A stretch of 60,997 nucleotides of DNA from Pseudomonadota bacterium (GTDB taxonomy: Bacteria; Pseudomonadota; Gammaproteobacteria; Xanthomonadales; Xanthomonadaceae), in NCBI GenBank assembly GCA_023386795.1, contig JAEWJB010000189.1, positions 1 through 60,997 on the forward strand. Direction: 5' to 3'. Below the pieces are notes generated by a model. It was given only the letters and a program-made list of their open reading frames with translations, searched no databases and was not told the origin of the DNA. Positions 28,469 to 36,088 of the stretch are shown here, piece by piece (position 1 is the stretch's first letter; each line of letters opens with the position of its first letter). The position numbers were made by a program, and so were the translations under genes.

Positions 28469-28803
28469 TGGCCGGCCATGACAACCACTCCGACGCCCAC
28501 GCCAGCCATGGCGGTGGGGTGAAGTCCTACCTGATCGGCTTCGTGCTGGCGGTCGTGCTGACCGTGATCCCGTTCGCCATCGTGATGAACCACACCTTCT
28601 CGCGTGGCGTGACGGTGGCGATCATCTCGATCATGGCCGCAGTGCAGATGCTGGTGCACATCGTCTACTTCCTGCACATGGACCGCTCGCCCGAGCAGCG
28701 CTCGAACGTGCAGGTGGGCCTGTTCTCGGTGCTGATCATCGGCATCGTGGTGGTGGGCTCGCTTTGGGTGATGCACAACCTCGACATCAACATGATGCAT
28801 TGA
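28468..28803 (+). CDS. cyoD: Cytochrome bo3 ubiquinol oxidase subunit IV
   Basis: A 111-residue three-helix subunit (SYLIGFVLAVVLTVIPFAIV, VQMLVHIVYFLHM, VLIIGIVVVGSLWVMHNLDI), needed for assembly of the oxidase. The start MAGHDNHSDAHASHGG is again His-rich. Its ATG shares a base with the cyoC stop. A terminator follows at once, so cyoE (haem O synthase), normally the fifth gene, is not in this operon or in this window. Confidence 0.95.
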   Translation: MAGHDNHSDAHASHGGGVKSYLIGFVLAVVLTVIPFAIVMNHTFSRGVTVAIISIMAAVQMLVHIVYFLHMDRSPEQRSNVQVGLFSVLIIGIVVVGSLWVMHNLDINMMH

Positions 28804-28830
28804 GGGCAGGGGGTCTTTCTCCCTTTGCAG

Positions 28831-28861
28831 GGGCCGCCTTCTGGGCGGCCCTTTGCTTTTT
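28831..28861 (+). terminator. Terminator of cyoABCD
   Basis: GGGCCGCC (28831-28838), TTCTG loop, GGCGGCCC (28844-28851), then TTTGCTTTTT. Confidence 0.92.
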
Positions 28862-29145
28862 GGGAAGTCTTTTTTATCGGCCCGCCAGGCGTGAGCAAGC
28901 TTTGGATATTGGCCTCCGGTCGTGGTGACCCGCCCCCGCACACCCCGCGCAGACCCAAGCGAGCCGATCCACATCGAAGGTCGCCCACCCCACGGACCGC
29001 GGACCCCGAAGCCGGCCGCGGGCCAAGAAGCCCCACATCACCAAACCCGGCAAAACCCGCCATGACCAATGGCATACAAGCCCCCAACTGCCCAGGCGTA
29101 GCATCGACGACTCGCCATGCCGCCCATTCCCCCACCAGGAGCCTC
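28862..29145. other. C-rich intergenic stretch before the M61 peptidase gene
   Basis: With the cyo terminator, about 340 bases without a supported gene. The plus strand is conspicuously C-rich (many CCC and CCCAC runs) with few G runs. I see no clear promoter or hairpin; frames through it have no signal peptide or known motif. Confidence 0.5.
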
Positions 29146-31038
29146 ATGAAGATCCGCGCCGTGCTGTCGTTGCCGCTGTTGGCCGCCATGTCCCTTCCCG
29201 CCGCCAATGCGCTGGCCCAGACGGCCCCGCCGCGCGATATCCCGTATGAGGGCGTGCTGCGCATCGACGTCGATGCCACCGATATCGAGCGCCGCATCTT
29301 CCGGGTCCGCACCACCATGCCGGCCACCGCTGGCCGCATGACCCTGCTGTATCCGCAGTGGATCCCCGGCCACCATTCCCCGAGCGGCACGATCGACAAG
29401 CTGGCCGGCCTGGTGGTGAAGTCCGCCGATGGCAAGGTCCTGCCCTGGACGCGCGACAAGTACGACGTTTACGCCTTCCAGGTGGAGGTGCCCGAAGGCG
29501 TCACCCAGATCAGCGCCGAGTTCCAGTTCCTGTCCTCGCAGGGCGCCGGCCAGGGCCGCGTGGTCATGACCCCGGAAATGCTCAACCTGCAGTGGAACAG
29601 CAACTCGCTTTACCCGGCCGGCTACTACGCCCGCAACATCAAGGCACAGGCCAGCGTCACCCTGCCCAAGGGCTGGGACTACGCCACCGCGTTGGAGACC
29701 GAAAGCCGCGTCGGCGACAAGATCACCTTCAAGCCGATCGACTACGACGATCTCGTCGATTCCCCGCTGTTCGCCGGCAAGTACCACCAGCGCGTCGTGC
29801 TGGCCGAAGGAAAGCAGCCCGTCGCGCTGAACGTCTTCGCCGATGATGCCAAGTACCTCAAGCCGACCCCGGCGCAGGTCAAGATCCACCAGCAGCTCGT
29901 CCAGCAGATGGACAAGCTCTACGGGGCCCGCCACTTCGACCACTACGAGTTCCTGCTCGCGCTGACCGACAAGCTCGGCGGCATCGGCCTGGAACACCAC
30001 CGCTCCAGCGAGAACAGCGGCCCGGTCGGCTACTTCACCGACTGGGACAAGAGCTGGTGGATGCGTGACCTGCTGTCCCACGAGTTCAACCATTCCTGGA
30101 ACGGCAAGTACCGCCGTGGCGCCGACCTCGCCACGCCGAACTTCAACGTGCCGATGGGCGACAGCCTGCTGTGGCTATACGAGGGCCAGACCCAGTTCTT
30201 CGGCCAGGTCGTGGCCGCGCGCTCGAGCCTGTGGACCCAGGATCAGGCGCGCGACATGCTCGCCAATGTCGCCGCCACCTATGATCGCGGCCGCCCTGGC
30301 CTGGCCTGGCGCACGATCCTCGACACCACCAACGATCCCACCATCGCCGAGCGCCGCTCGCTGGCGTTCCGCAACTACCAGATGAGCGAGGACTACTACT
30401 CCGGCGGCCAGATGGTCTGGCTGGAAGTGGACAACAAGCTGCGCGAGCTGAGCGGCAACAAGCGTTCCATCGACGACTTCGCGCACGCGTTCTTCGGGAT
30501 GAACAATGGCGATTGGAAGGTCAACCCGTATACGGTCGAGGACATCGTCGCCACCCTCGACGGCATCGCACCGTATGACTGGGCGGGCTTCCTGAAGAGT
30601 CGCATCGAAGGCCACGGCCCGCTGGTCGGCGGCATCGAGGCGGCCGGCTGGAAGCTGGTCTACAACGACAAGCCCAATGAAGCGTTCAAGGCGCTGGAGA
30701 CGCGCAGCAAGGGCGCCAACCTGACCTATTCGCTCGGCCTGGCCACGAACGGGCAGGGCGTGCTCACCGACGTGCTGTGGGATGGCCCGGCGTTCAATGC
30801 CAGCCTCGCGCCCGGCATGACGATCGTGGCGGTCAATGGGCGCGAGTACAGCAATGACGGCCTGAAGGACGCGGTCACCGCCGCCAAGACCGACAAGGCG
30901 CCGATCGAACTGCTGGTCAAACAGTCCGACCGCTTCGAAACCGTTCGCATCGATTACCACGGCGGCCTGCTGTACCCGAACTTGGAGCGTGTCGCCGGCA
31001 AGCCCGATCGCCTGGCTGAGCTGTACAAGGCGCGCTGA
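29146..31038 (+). CDS. M61 family metallopeptidase with PDZ domain
   Basis: A 630-residue exported zinc peptidase of the glycyl aminopeptidase (M61) family. Signal peptide PLLAAMSLPAANALAQ at the N-terminus; an N-terminal beta domain (residues about 30-230); the gluzincin motif HEFNH at residues 312-316 with WLYEGQTQFF supplying the downstream Glu ligand; and a C-terminal PDZ domain (GPAFNASLAPGMTIVAVNGR). It should trim glycine- or alanine-leading peptides in the periplasm. CACCAGGAGCCTC precedes the ATG at 29146. The stop overlaps the next start (TGATG), joining it to a membrane lysoplasmalogenase-like gene. Confidence 0.93.
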   Translation: MKIRAVLSLPLLAAMSLPAANALAQTAPPRDIPYEGVLRIDVDATDIERRIFRVRTTMPATAGRMTLLYPQWIPGHHSPSGTIDKLAGLVVKSADGKVLPWTRDKYDVYAFQVEVPEGVTQISAEFQFLSSQGAGQGRVVMTPEMLNLQWNSNSLYPAGYYARNIKAQASVTLPKGWDYATALETESRVGDKITFKPIDYDDLVDSPLFAGKYHQRVVLAEGKQPVALNVFADDAKYLKPTPAQVKIHQQLVQQMDKLYGARHFDHYEFLLALTDKLGGIGLEHHRSSENSGPVGYFTDWDKSWWMRDLLSHEFNHSWNGKYRRGADLATPNFNVPMGDSLLWLYEGQTQFFGQVVAARSSLWTQDQARDMLANVAATYDRGRPGLAWRTILDTTNDPTIAERRSLAFRNYQMSEDYYSGGQMVWLEVDNKLRELSGNKRSIDDFAHAFFGMNNGDWKVNPYTVEDIVATLDGIAPYDWAGFLKSRIEGHGPLVGGIEAAGWKLVYNDKPNEAFKALETRSKGANLTYSLGLATNGQGVLTDVLWDGPAFNASLAPGMTIVAVNGREYSNDGLKDAVTAAKTDKAPIELLVKQSDRFETVRIDYHGGLLYPNLERVAGKPDRLAELYKAR

Positions 31039-31733
31039 TGCCGGCCCGAACCCGCCATCGCTTCGACGCGTGGTGGGTTCCGCTGCTGTGGCTGCTGGCC
31101 GCCGGCGCGATCGCCGGCGTCAGTATCGAGGGCCTGCGCTGGCTGCATTACCTGTGCAAGCCGGCGGCGACCGTGCTGATCATCCTGCGGGCGATGGACG
31201 CGGCGCCCGGAAACTATCAACGCTGGATACGCGTGGGGCTCGTGCTCTCGTTGATCGGCGACATCTGCCTGATGCTGCCGGTCGACGCCTTCGTGGCCGG
31301 GCTGGCGGCATTCCTTTTCGCGCATATCGCCTACATCCTGGCCTTCGCCCGCGGGGCGCGGCTCAAGACGATGGCGCTGGCCGCGCCGCTGCTGGCGATC
31401 TACGCGGTCGCCAATCTCCGCGCCCTGTGGCCCCACCTGCCGACAGCACTGTTGGGGCCGGTCATTGCGTATACCGTGGTGCTGGCGACGATGGCCGCGC
31501 TGGCGCTCGCCCGCGGCTGGATGCCGCCGGCCGACGGCACGCATGCCCGGCGCGCGGCGCTGGGGGCGGTGCTGTTCGTGGCAAGCGATTCGCTGCTGGC
31601 GTGGGACCGCTTCGCCGGCCCGCTGCCCTGGGCCATCGCCGGGGTGCTGGCGACCTACTACGCGGCGCAGTGGCTGATTGCCACCTCCGTGCCGCCGGCA
31701 GGCGCGCTGCAGCCGGTTCGTCGCGCCTGTTGA
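31038..31733 (+). CDS. YhhN family membrane protein (lysoplasmalogenase-like)
   Basis: A 231-residue protein with about eight membrane helices. The YhhN/TMEM86 signatures are visible: KPAATVLIILRA, LIGDICLMLP and LFVASDSLLAWDRF. Eukaryotic TMEM86 and some bacterial homologues hydrolyse the vinyl-ether bond of lysoplasmalogen; the bacterial substrate is usually unproven. Translationally coupled to the M61 peptidase by a one-base overlap. About 50 bp before radA. Confidence 0.88.
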   Translation: MPARTRHRFDAWWVPLLWLLAAGAIAGVSIEGLRWLHYLCKPAATVLIILRAMDAAPGNYQRWIRVGLVLSLIGDICLMLPVDAFVAGLAAFLFAHIAYILAFARGARLKTMALAAPLLAIYAVANLRALWPHLPTALLGPVIAYTVVLATMAALALARGWMPPADGTHARRAALGAVLFVASDSLLAWDRFAGPLPWAIAGVLATYYAAQWLIATSVPPAGALQPVRRAC

Positions 31734-31745
31734 GATCGGCCCGGC

Positions 31746-31751
31746 TATCCT
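31746..31751 (+). promoter_or_regulatory. Candidate -10 box of radA
   Basis: CCGGCTATCCT ends at 31751, 29 bases before the radA ATG. It matches the GCTATNNT pattern seen at eight other starts but has no clear -35. Confidence 0.35.
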
Positions 31752-31780
31752 GTCTTCCTTCCCAGCGGACAAGAACAGCG

Positions 31781-33163
31781 ATGGCCAAGGCGAAGATCGC
31801 CTACGTCTGCACCGAGTGCGGTGCCGAGTACAACAAATGGCAGGGCCAATGCGGCGAATGCGGCGCCTGGAACACGCTCAGCGAGATCGTGCTCGAGAGC
31901 GCCGGCCCTGCGGGCAAGGCGCCGGCGGCAGCACGACGCAGCGGCTGGGCCGGCGCGGTCGAGCCGCCGAAGATCACCGCGCTCAAGGACGTGCGGCACA
32001 GCGAGCATGCGCGCGTGTCCACCGGCATCGGCGAGTTCGACCGCGTGCTCGGCGGCGGTCTGGTCGAGGGCGCGGTGGTGCTGGTTGGCGGTGATCCCGG
32101 CATCGGCAAATCCACCCTATTGCTGCAGGCGTTGGCGAAGATGGCCGCCCAGCTGCCCGTGCTCTATGTCACCGGCGAGGAATCGCTCGCGCAGGTGGCT
32201 GGCCGTGCGGTGCGCCTGGACCTGCCGCTGGAAGGGCTCAACGCGCTGTCGGAGACCGGAATCGAGCAGATCCTGCAGCACGCCAGCGTCGCGCGGCCGA
32301 AGCTGATCGTCGCCGATTCGGTGCAGACGCTGTGGAGCGAGTCGCTCACTGCGGCGCCCGGCTCGGTGAGCCAGGTGCGCGAGAGTGCGGCGCGGCTCGT
32401 GCGCTACGCGAAGGAGACCGGCACGGCCGTGTTCCTCGTCGGCCACGTCACCAAGGAGGGCGGCATCGCCGGCCCGCGCGTGCTCGAGCACATGGTCGAT
32501 GCGGTGCTCTATTTCGAAGGCGATGGCGGCAGCCGCTTCCGCATCCTGCGCGCGTTCAAGAACCGCTTCGGCGCGGTGAACGAACTGGGTGTTTTCGCGA
32601 TGGGCGAAAAGGGCCTGAAGGAGGTCGCCAATCCGTCGGCGATCTTCCTCTCCGGCGGCAGCACCCACCAGCCGGGCAGCTGCGTCATGGTGACGCGCGA
32701 AGGCACCCGCCCGCTGCTGGTCGAGGTGCAGGCCCTGGTGGACAGTTCGCCGCTGTCCAATCCGCGGCGCGTCGCGGTGGGCCTGGAGCAGAACCGCCTG
32801 GCAATGCTGCTGGCGGTGTTGCACCGGCACGGCGGCGTGCTGGTGGGCGACCAGGACGTATTCGTCAACGTGGTCGGTGGCATCCGGGTGCAGGAGACCG
32901 CGGCGGACCTGCCCGTGCTGCTCGCGGTGCTGTCCTCGCTGCGCGACCAGCCGCTGGCGGAGAAGACGATCGCCTTCGGCGAGGTCGGCCTGTCCGGCGA
33001 GATCCGCCCGGTGCCCAACGGCGAGGAACGCCTTCGCGAAGCGGCCACGCATGGTTTCAAGCGCGCGATCGTGTCCAAGGCCAACGCGCCCAAGAGCGGC
33101 ACGGTCAAGGGCATGGAAGTGATCGCGGTGGAGCGGCTGGCCGAAGCCATCGAGGCCGCCTGA
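31781..33163 (+). CDS. radA: DNA repair protein RadA (Sms)
   Basis: A 460-residue RadA, a hexameric helicase-like ATPase that extends recombination intermediates with RecA. Order: C4 zinc finger YVCTECGAEYNKW...CGECGAW (residues 9-29), RecA-like domain with Walker A GGDPGIGKSTLLLQ (about 103-116), the diagnostic RadA motif FKNRFGAVNELGVF, and the Lon-like C-terminal domain ending EVIAVERLAEAIEA. Length matches E. coli (460). Followed by a bidirectional terminator. Confidence 0.97.
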   Translation: MAKAKIAYVCTECGAEYNKWQGQCGECGAWNTLSEIVLESAGPAGKAPAAARRSGWAGAVEPPKITALKDVRHSEHARVSTGIGEFDRVLGGGLVEGAVVLVGGDPGIGKSTLLLQALAKMAAQLPVLYVTGEESLAQVAGRAVRLDLPLEGLNALSETGIEQILQHASVARPKLIVADSVQTLWSESLTAAPGSVSQVRESAARLVRYAKETGTAVFLVGHVTKEGGIAGPRVLEHMVDAVLYFEGDGGSRFRILRAFKNRFGAVNELGVFAMGEKGLKEVANPSAIFLSGGSTHQPGSCVMVTREGTRPLLVEVQALVDSSPLSNPRRVAVGLEQNRLAMLLAVLHRHGGVLVGDQDVFVNVVGGIRVQETAADLPVLLAVLSSLRDQPLAEKTIAFGEVGLSGEIRPVPNGEERLREAATHGFKRAIVSKANAPKSGTVKGMEVIAVERLAEAIEAA

Positions 33164-33218
33164 GCGCGGGGACGGCCGGGGCCGCGCCGCTCCCAGGCAC
33201 CGGCTGAGGCTGCGAAAG

Positions 33219-33248
33219 CAAAAAGGGCGGCCAATGGGCCGCCCTTTT
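33219..33248. terminator. Bidirectional terminator between radA and the DUF3606 gene
   Basis: AAAAGGGCGGCC, AATG, GGCCGCCCTTTT: an 8-bp GC stem flanked by A and T runs, serving both converging units. Confidence 0.93.
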
Positions 33249-33259
33249 GTTGCCTTGCG

Positions 33260-33442
33260 TCAGGGATTGGGTGGCTTGTAATCACGCAACTGGGTGGTCG
33301 CGGTGCCGACCTCGCGTACCGCCTGCCTGAGCTGGTCCTCGCTCAGTTGAAGCTCGCGCGCCCACCAGCGCAGTTCCCATTCCTCGTTGATGTTGACGTT
33401 CGCCATGTCCTTCGGGCGCCGGTCGTCTGCGGGTGTATTCAT
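33260..33442 (-). CDS. DUF3606 small protein
   Basis: A 60-residue protein with the whole DUF3606 motif: INEEWELRWWARELQLSEDQ followed by LRQAVREVGTATTQLRDY. Members are short helical proteins of unknown role, common in Xanthomonas, Pseudomonas and rhizobia, often with stress genes. ATG at 33442 is preceded by GGAGCCTTCC. Last gene of a leftward unit that also holds a DUF4142 lipoprotein and two unknowns (24 bp gap from the DUF4142 stop). Confidence 0.85.
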   Translation of the reverse strand: MNTPADDRRPKDMANVNINEEWELRWWARELQLSEDQLRQAVREVGTATTQLRDYKPPNP

Positions 33443-33466
33443 GGAAGGCTCCGAACGCGGATAGCG

Positions 33467-34045
33467 TCAGTGGGTGGATACTGCGGCCTGGGCCCGCTCG
33501 AACGCCTCGGCGAGGCGCTTGCGCGTGGCCGCCAGGTAGTTGCGTGTCTCCTCGCCCTTGGCCGACGGCAGCCATTCGGCATCCATCGCCTTGAGTGCAT
33601 CGCCGTAATCGGCCACGGCAGCCTTGAGGAAGGCATTACGGTAGCTGTTGGGATCGTCTTCCATGCCAGTGGAGGCGGTAGTGGCCTGGCCACGGGCGCG
33701 CCAGGCGCGTGATCGCTCGCTCTCCCGCGCGCCGCGCTGCTGCGTTTCGCGCAGTGCGCGCTCGTGGTCGCGCACCATTTCGCGCGCGAAATCCTCCGAA
33801 TCCCCGCCGACGCCGCGCGCAATCGCCTGCTGGGCGAGGTCGATCTCGTTCTGTTCGAAGGCCGCCAGCATGCCCAGCACCTGGGCGTCGTCCTGCAGCG
33901 GAGCCCCCAGGCCGCTCCCGCTGATGACCGCGGGGCGGGGCGACGGCGCCACTTCGGGCGCCGTGCGCGAGGCTTCGCTTCCCGGCCCGCCACAGCCGGC
34001 GGCGAGCACGACCGCAACCAGCGTGCTCCAGCGCAAAGGGCGCAT
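33467..34045 (-). CDS. DUF4142-like lipoprotein
   Basis: A 192-residue lipoprotein: MRPLRWSTLVAVVLAAGC gives a lipobox Cys at residue 18. The mature part is helical with DAQVLGMLAAFEQNEIDLAQ and FAREMVRDHERALRE, the pattern of the DUF4142 (ferritin-like four-helix) family of periplasmic or outer-membrane proteins of unknown role. No clear di-iron ExxH set is obvious. The ATG at 34045 lies five bases after the stop of the preceding gene; a GTG at 34060 is an alternative start that overlaps it. Confidence 0.75.
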   Translation of the reverse strand: MRPLRWSTLVAVVLAAGCGGPGSEASRTAPEVAPSPRPAVISGSGLGAPLQDDAQVLGMLAAFEQNEIDLAQQAIARGVGGDSEDFAREMVRDHERALRETQQRGARESERSRAWRARGQATTASTGMEDDPNSYRNAFLKAAVADYGDALKAMDAEWLPSAKGEETRNYLAATRKRLAEAFERAQAAVSTH

Positions 34046-34050
34046 TCCGG

Positions 34051-34311
34051 TCAGGCCCACTGCGCCTGTGCACCCGCCAGCAACGGGAACCCGGACGAAT
34101 CCAGCGCATCCGCCGCTTCGCGGCAGCGGCGCTGCATGCGCTGGACGCGTTCGCCGATGAGCGCGTGTTCACTCAGCGGGGCGTTGGCATACAGACTGGC
34201 GACATGGAAGCCGAGGATTTCCTCGGCACGCTCGCCCTGGTCGCTGATCAGGTGCGGAATGAGGCGTTCGATGCGGGCCAGTTCCTGCTGTACTTCATAG
34301 GGGGTCTTCAT
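34051..34311 (-). CDS. Hypothetical helical protein in stress-like operon
   Basis: An 86-residue soluble, mainly helical protein that I do not recognise, starting MKTPYEVQQELARIERLIPH. The centre reads ISDQGERAEEILGFHVASLY and a basic segment QRMQRRCREAADALD follows. ACGGAGAATCC is a good Shine-Dalgarno before the ATG at 34311. Gene spacing (11 bases from the previous stop, five bases to the next start) shows it belongs to the operon. Confidence 0.7.
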   Translation of the reverse strand: MKTPYEVQQELARIERLIPHLISDQGERAEEILGFHVASLYANAPLSEHALIGERVQRMQRRCREAADALDSSGFPLLAGAQAQWA

Positions 34312-34322
34312 GGATTCTCCGT

Positions 34323-34601
34323 TTACGAGGCGGCGCCCAGGCGCTGCCAGCAGTCTGTCGCCAGACGTTCCAGGTGCGGCTGCGACCCAGGGGGAAGGAA
34401 GTGGGTTTGTAGCCGGTCGCGGAACATGTCCATTCGCTGCTCCTGCGAAGAACGCGGCGCTTGCAGATAGATATCGCAGGCCAGCTTGACCACCGGCGAG
34501 AGCACGCTGAACTTGCTGATGCCCAGCTGTTCGTGCGCGTGACGTTGCTGCCAGTGCGCGATTTCGGCCTGCACATCGATGACGGAAGGATCCCTGCTCA
34601 T
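34323..34601 (-). CDS. Hypothetical protein, first gene of the leftward DUF operon
   Basis: A 92-residue protein that I do not recognise, starting MSRDPSVIDVQAEIAHWQQR. It is helical, with GISKFSVLSPVVKLACDIYL in the middle and FLPPGSQPHLERLATDCW near the end; Trp and His are frequent. No signal peptide. The ATG at 34601 is chosen over upstream in-frame starts (34616, 34661), which would consume the shared regulatory region. Divergent from the DUF3182 unit. Confidence 0.65.
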   Translation of the reverse strand: MSRDPSVIDVQAEIAHWQQRHAHEQLGISKFSVLSPVVKLACDIYLQAPRSSQEQRMDMFRDRLQTHFLPPGSQPHLERLATDCWQRLGAAS

Positions 34602-34723
34602 TGGATTCAGTCGCACCATGTGGATGGAGGAGTGACGCCAGCCTAACGTGTGGTATGTCAACGCTCGATCAGTACGTCGAAGACAGGCGACGCCGTCGAT
34701 TCGCGCGATGAACAGCTCAGTTT

Positions 34724-34760
34724 CGCGTGCGTTGCGTCAAATCGATGCGTCACGCACGCG
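34724..34760. promoter_or_regulatory. Nested inverted and direct repeat between the two DUF operons
   Basis: CGCGTGCGT at 34724-34732 is a perfect inverted partner of ACGCACGCG at 34752-34760. Between them TGCGTCA occurs twice in direct order (34733-34739 and 34746-34752), 13 bp apart. It sits in the only region shared by the divergent promoters, so a common operator or activator site is likely. Confidence 0.55.
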
Positions 34761-34820
34761 CTGCACATCACGATCACCACGACGATCGGACGCTGTGCCT
34801 TTCCGACGCGGAGTCGTCCC

Positions 34821-34979
34821 ATGCGCCCACGTTCTGCTTCGCATTCACAGGAAAGATCGCGCACGCCGCATGAAAGCGCCGGTACCGGCGTGGCCCGCGC
34901 ATGGTGGAAATCGCTGCACCCGGCGCTATGGGCGCTGCTTCTGGTGGCGCTGGGGCTGGCGGTATGGCGATGGTGGTGA
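34821..34979 (+). CDS. Small membrane protein (uncertain)
   Basis: A possible 52-residue protein, MRPRSASHSQERSRTPHESA then a basic and polar stretch and one C-terminal membrane helix, LHPALWALLLVALGLAVWRW. GCGGAGTCGTCCC gives an acceptable Shine-Dalgarno. It ends two bases before the DUF3182 start and would be translated with it. Tail-anchored topology is predicted. The alternative is that this is only leader sequence. Confidence 0.45.
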   Translation: MRPRSASHSQERSRTPHESAGTGVARAWWKSLHPALWALLLVALGLAVWRWW

Positions 34980-34981
34980 CC

Positions 34982-36079
34982 ATGGCCGATCGCGCACCGG
35001 CGCAGGTGCATGCACTGGCGATCCGCGACAACGCCGCAGGCGGGCACGAGCGTGCGACGCACGACTGGGTGGCGCGGCGCGTGGCGCGCCTGCTGCGCGT
35101 GCCTTATGCGGGCCTGGCCGACCCTGCGGTGAATACGGCCGGCGGCAGTTATTTCGTGCCGGACGACACACTCGATGCGGCCACGGCCGCACGCCTGGGT
35201 ATCACGACGCAACGCGACCTGCTGGGCGGCGTCGTGCCGCATGCGTTCCTGGCCACCAAGGTGGTGGCGCACGCACTGGTGGATTCGCCCGCCGCCAGCA
35301 TCGCAGGCTGGAATGCGGCGCTTGCGCGCGTCCTGGCAGCCCATGCATTGCCGGGCTACACCGCCTTCTCCGCCGCCGATGCGCGACGCGCCCACGCCTT
35401 GCTCGCACGCGAAGGCCAAGTGCGGCTCAAGCTTCCCACCGGGATCGGAGGGCGAGGGCAGTGGCTGCTGGACGGTGATGCGATGCTCGACGTGCTGCTG
35501 GCGCAACTGCCCGAAGGTTATCTGGCGCGCCATGGCGTGGTGCTCGAGATGCATCTGGTGCGGCTGGCCACCTTCAGTGTCGGCGAGGTCGACTTCGCCG
35601 GACAATCCATCGCCTACCATGGCACCCAGTCCACCACGCGCGCGCGTGACGGGCACGAGGTCTATGGCGGCTCGGACCTTGAGGTGGTTCGCGGGCCGCT
35701 CGAAACACTGCTGGAGGCGCCGCTGCCGCCGTTGCAGCACCAGGCCGTGGCGGCGGCACATGCCTTCGACCGCGCCCTGCGCCAAGCCTGGCCGCAGCTG
35801 CATCTGTCGCGACGCAACTACGATGTAGCCTGCGGCGAGGATGCGCAGGGCAGGCCCCGGTGTGGCGTGCTCGAACAGTCCTGGCGCATCGGTGGCGCCA
35901 CGCCGGCCGAACTGGCTGCCATGGCCGCCTTCGTCGAGGATCCCGCGCTGGCACGCGTGCGCGCCGCCACCCATGAACTGCATGGCCGCCCCGCGCCTTC
36001 CGGTGTGGAGGTCTACTACGATGCCGACGATCCGCAACTGGGACCGTTGGTGAAATACGTGACCGTTTCAGACGCTTGA
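34982..36079 (+). CDS. DUF3182 family protein, ATP-grasp-like
   Basis: A 365-residue protein of the DUF3182 family, found in Xanthomonas, Pseudomonas and Burkholderia. The middle reads like an ATP-grasp: VRLKLPTGIGGRGQWLL (Lys150, glycine-rich loop 154-159), then GYLARHGVVLEMHL (Glu189, nucleotide-binding hinge) and SIAYHGTQ. This suggests an ATP-dependent ligase or kinase with unknown substrate; the reaction is inference only. ATG at 34982 (MADRAPAQVHALAIRDN) or ATG at 34964 could be used. It precedes an alpha/beta hydrolase by ten bases. Confidence 0.8.
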   Translation: MADRAPAQVHALAIRDNAAGGHERATHDWVARRVARLLRVPYAGLADPAVNTAGGSYFVPDDTLDAATAARLGITTQRDLLGGVVPHAFLATKVVAHALVDSPAASIAGWNAALARVLAAHALPGYTAFSAADARRAHALLAREGQVRLKLPTGIGGRGQWLLDGDAMLDVLLAQLPEGYLARHGVVLEMHLVRLATFSVGEVDFAGQSIAYHGTQSTTRARDGHEVYGGSDLEVVRGPLETLLEAPLPPLQHQAVAAAHAFDRALRQAWPQLHLSRRNYDVACGEDAQGRPRCGVLEQSWRIGGATPAELAAMAAFVEDPALARVRAATHELHGRPAPSGVEVYYDADDPQLGPLVKYVTVSDA

Positions 36080-36088
36080 GGAGGACCC

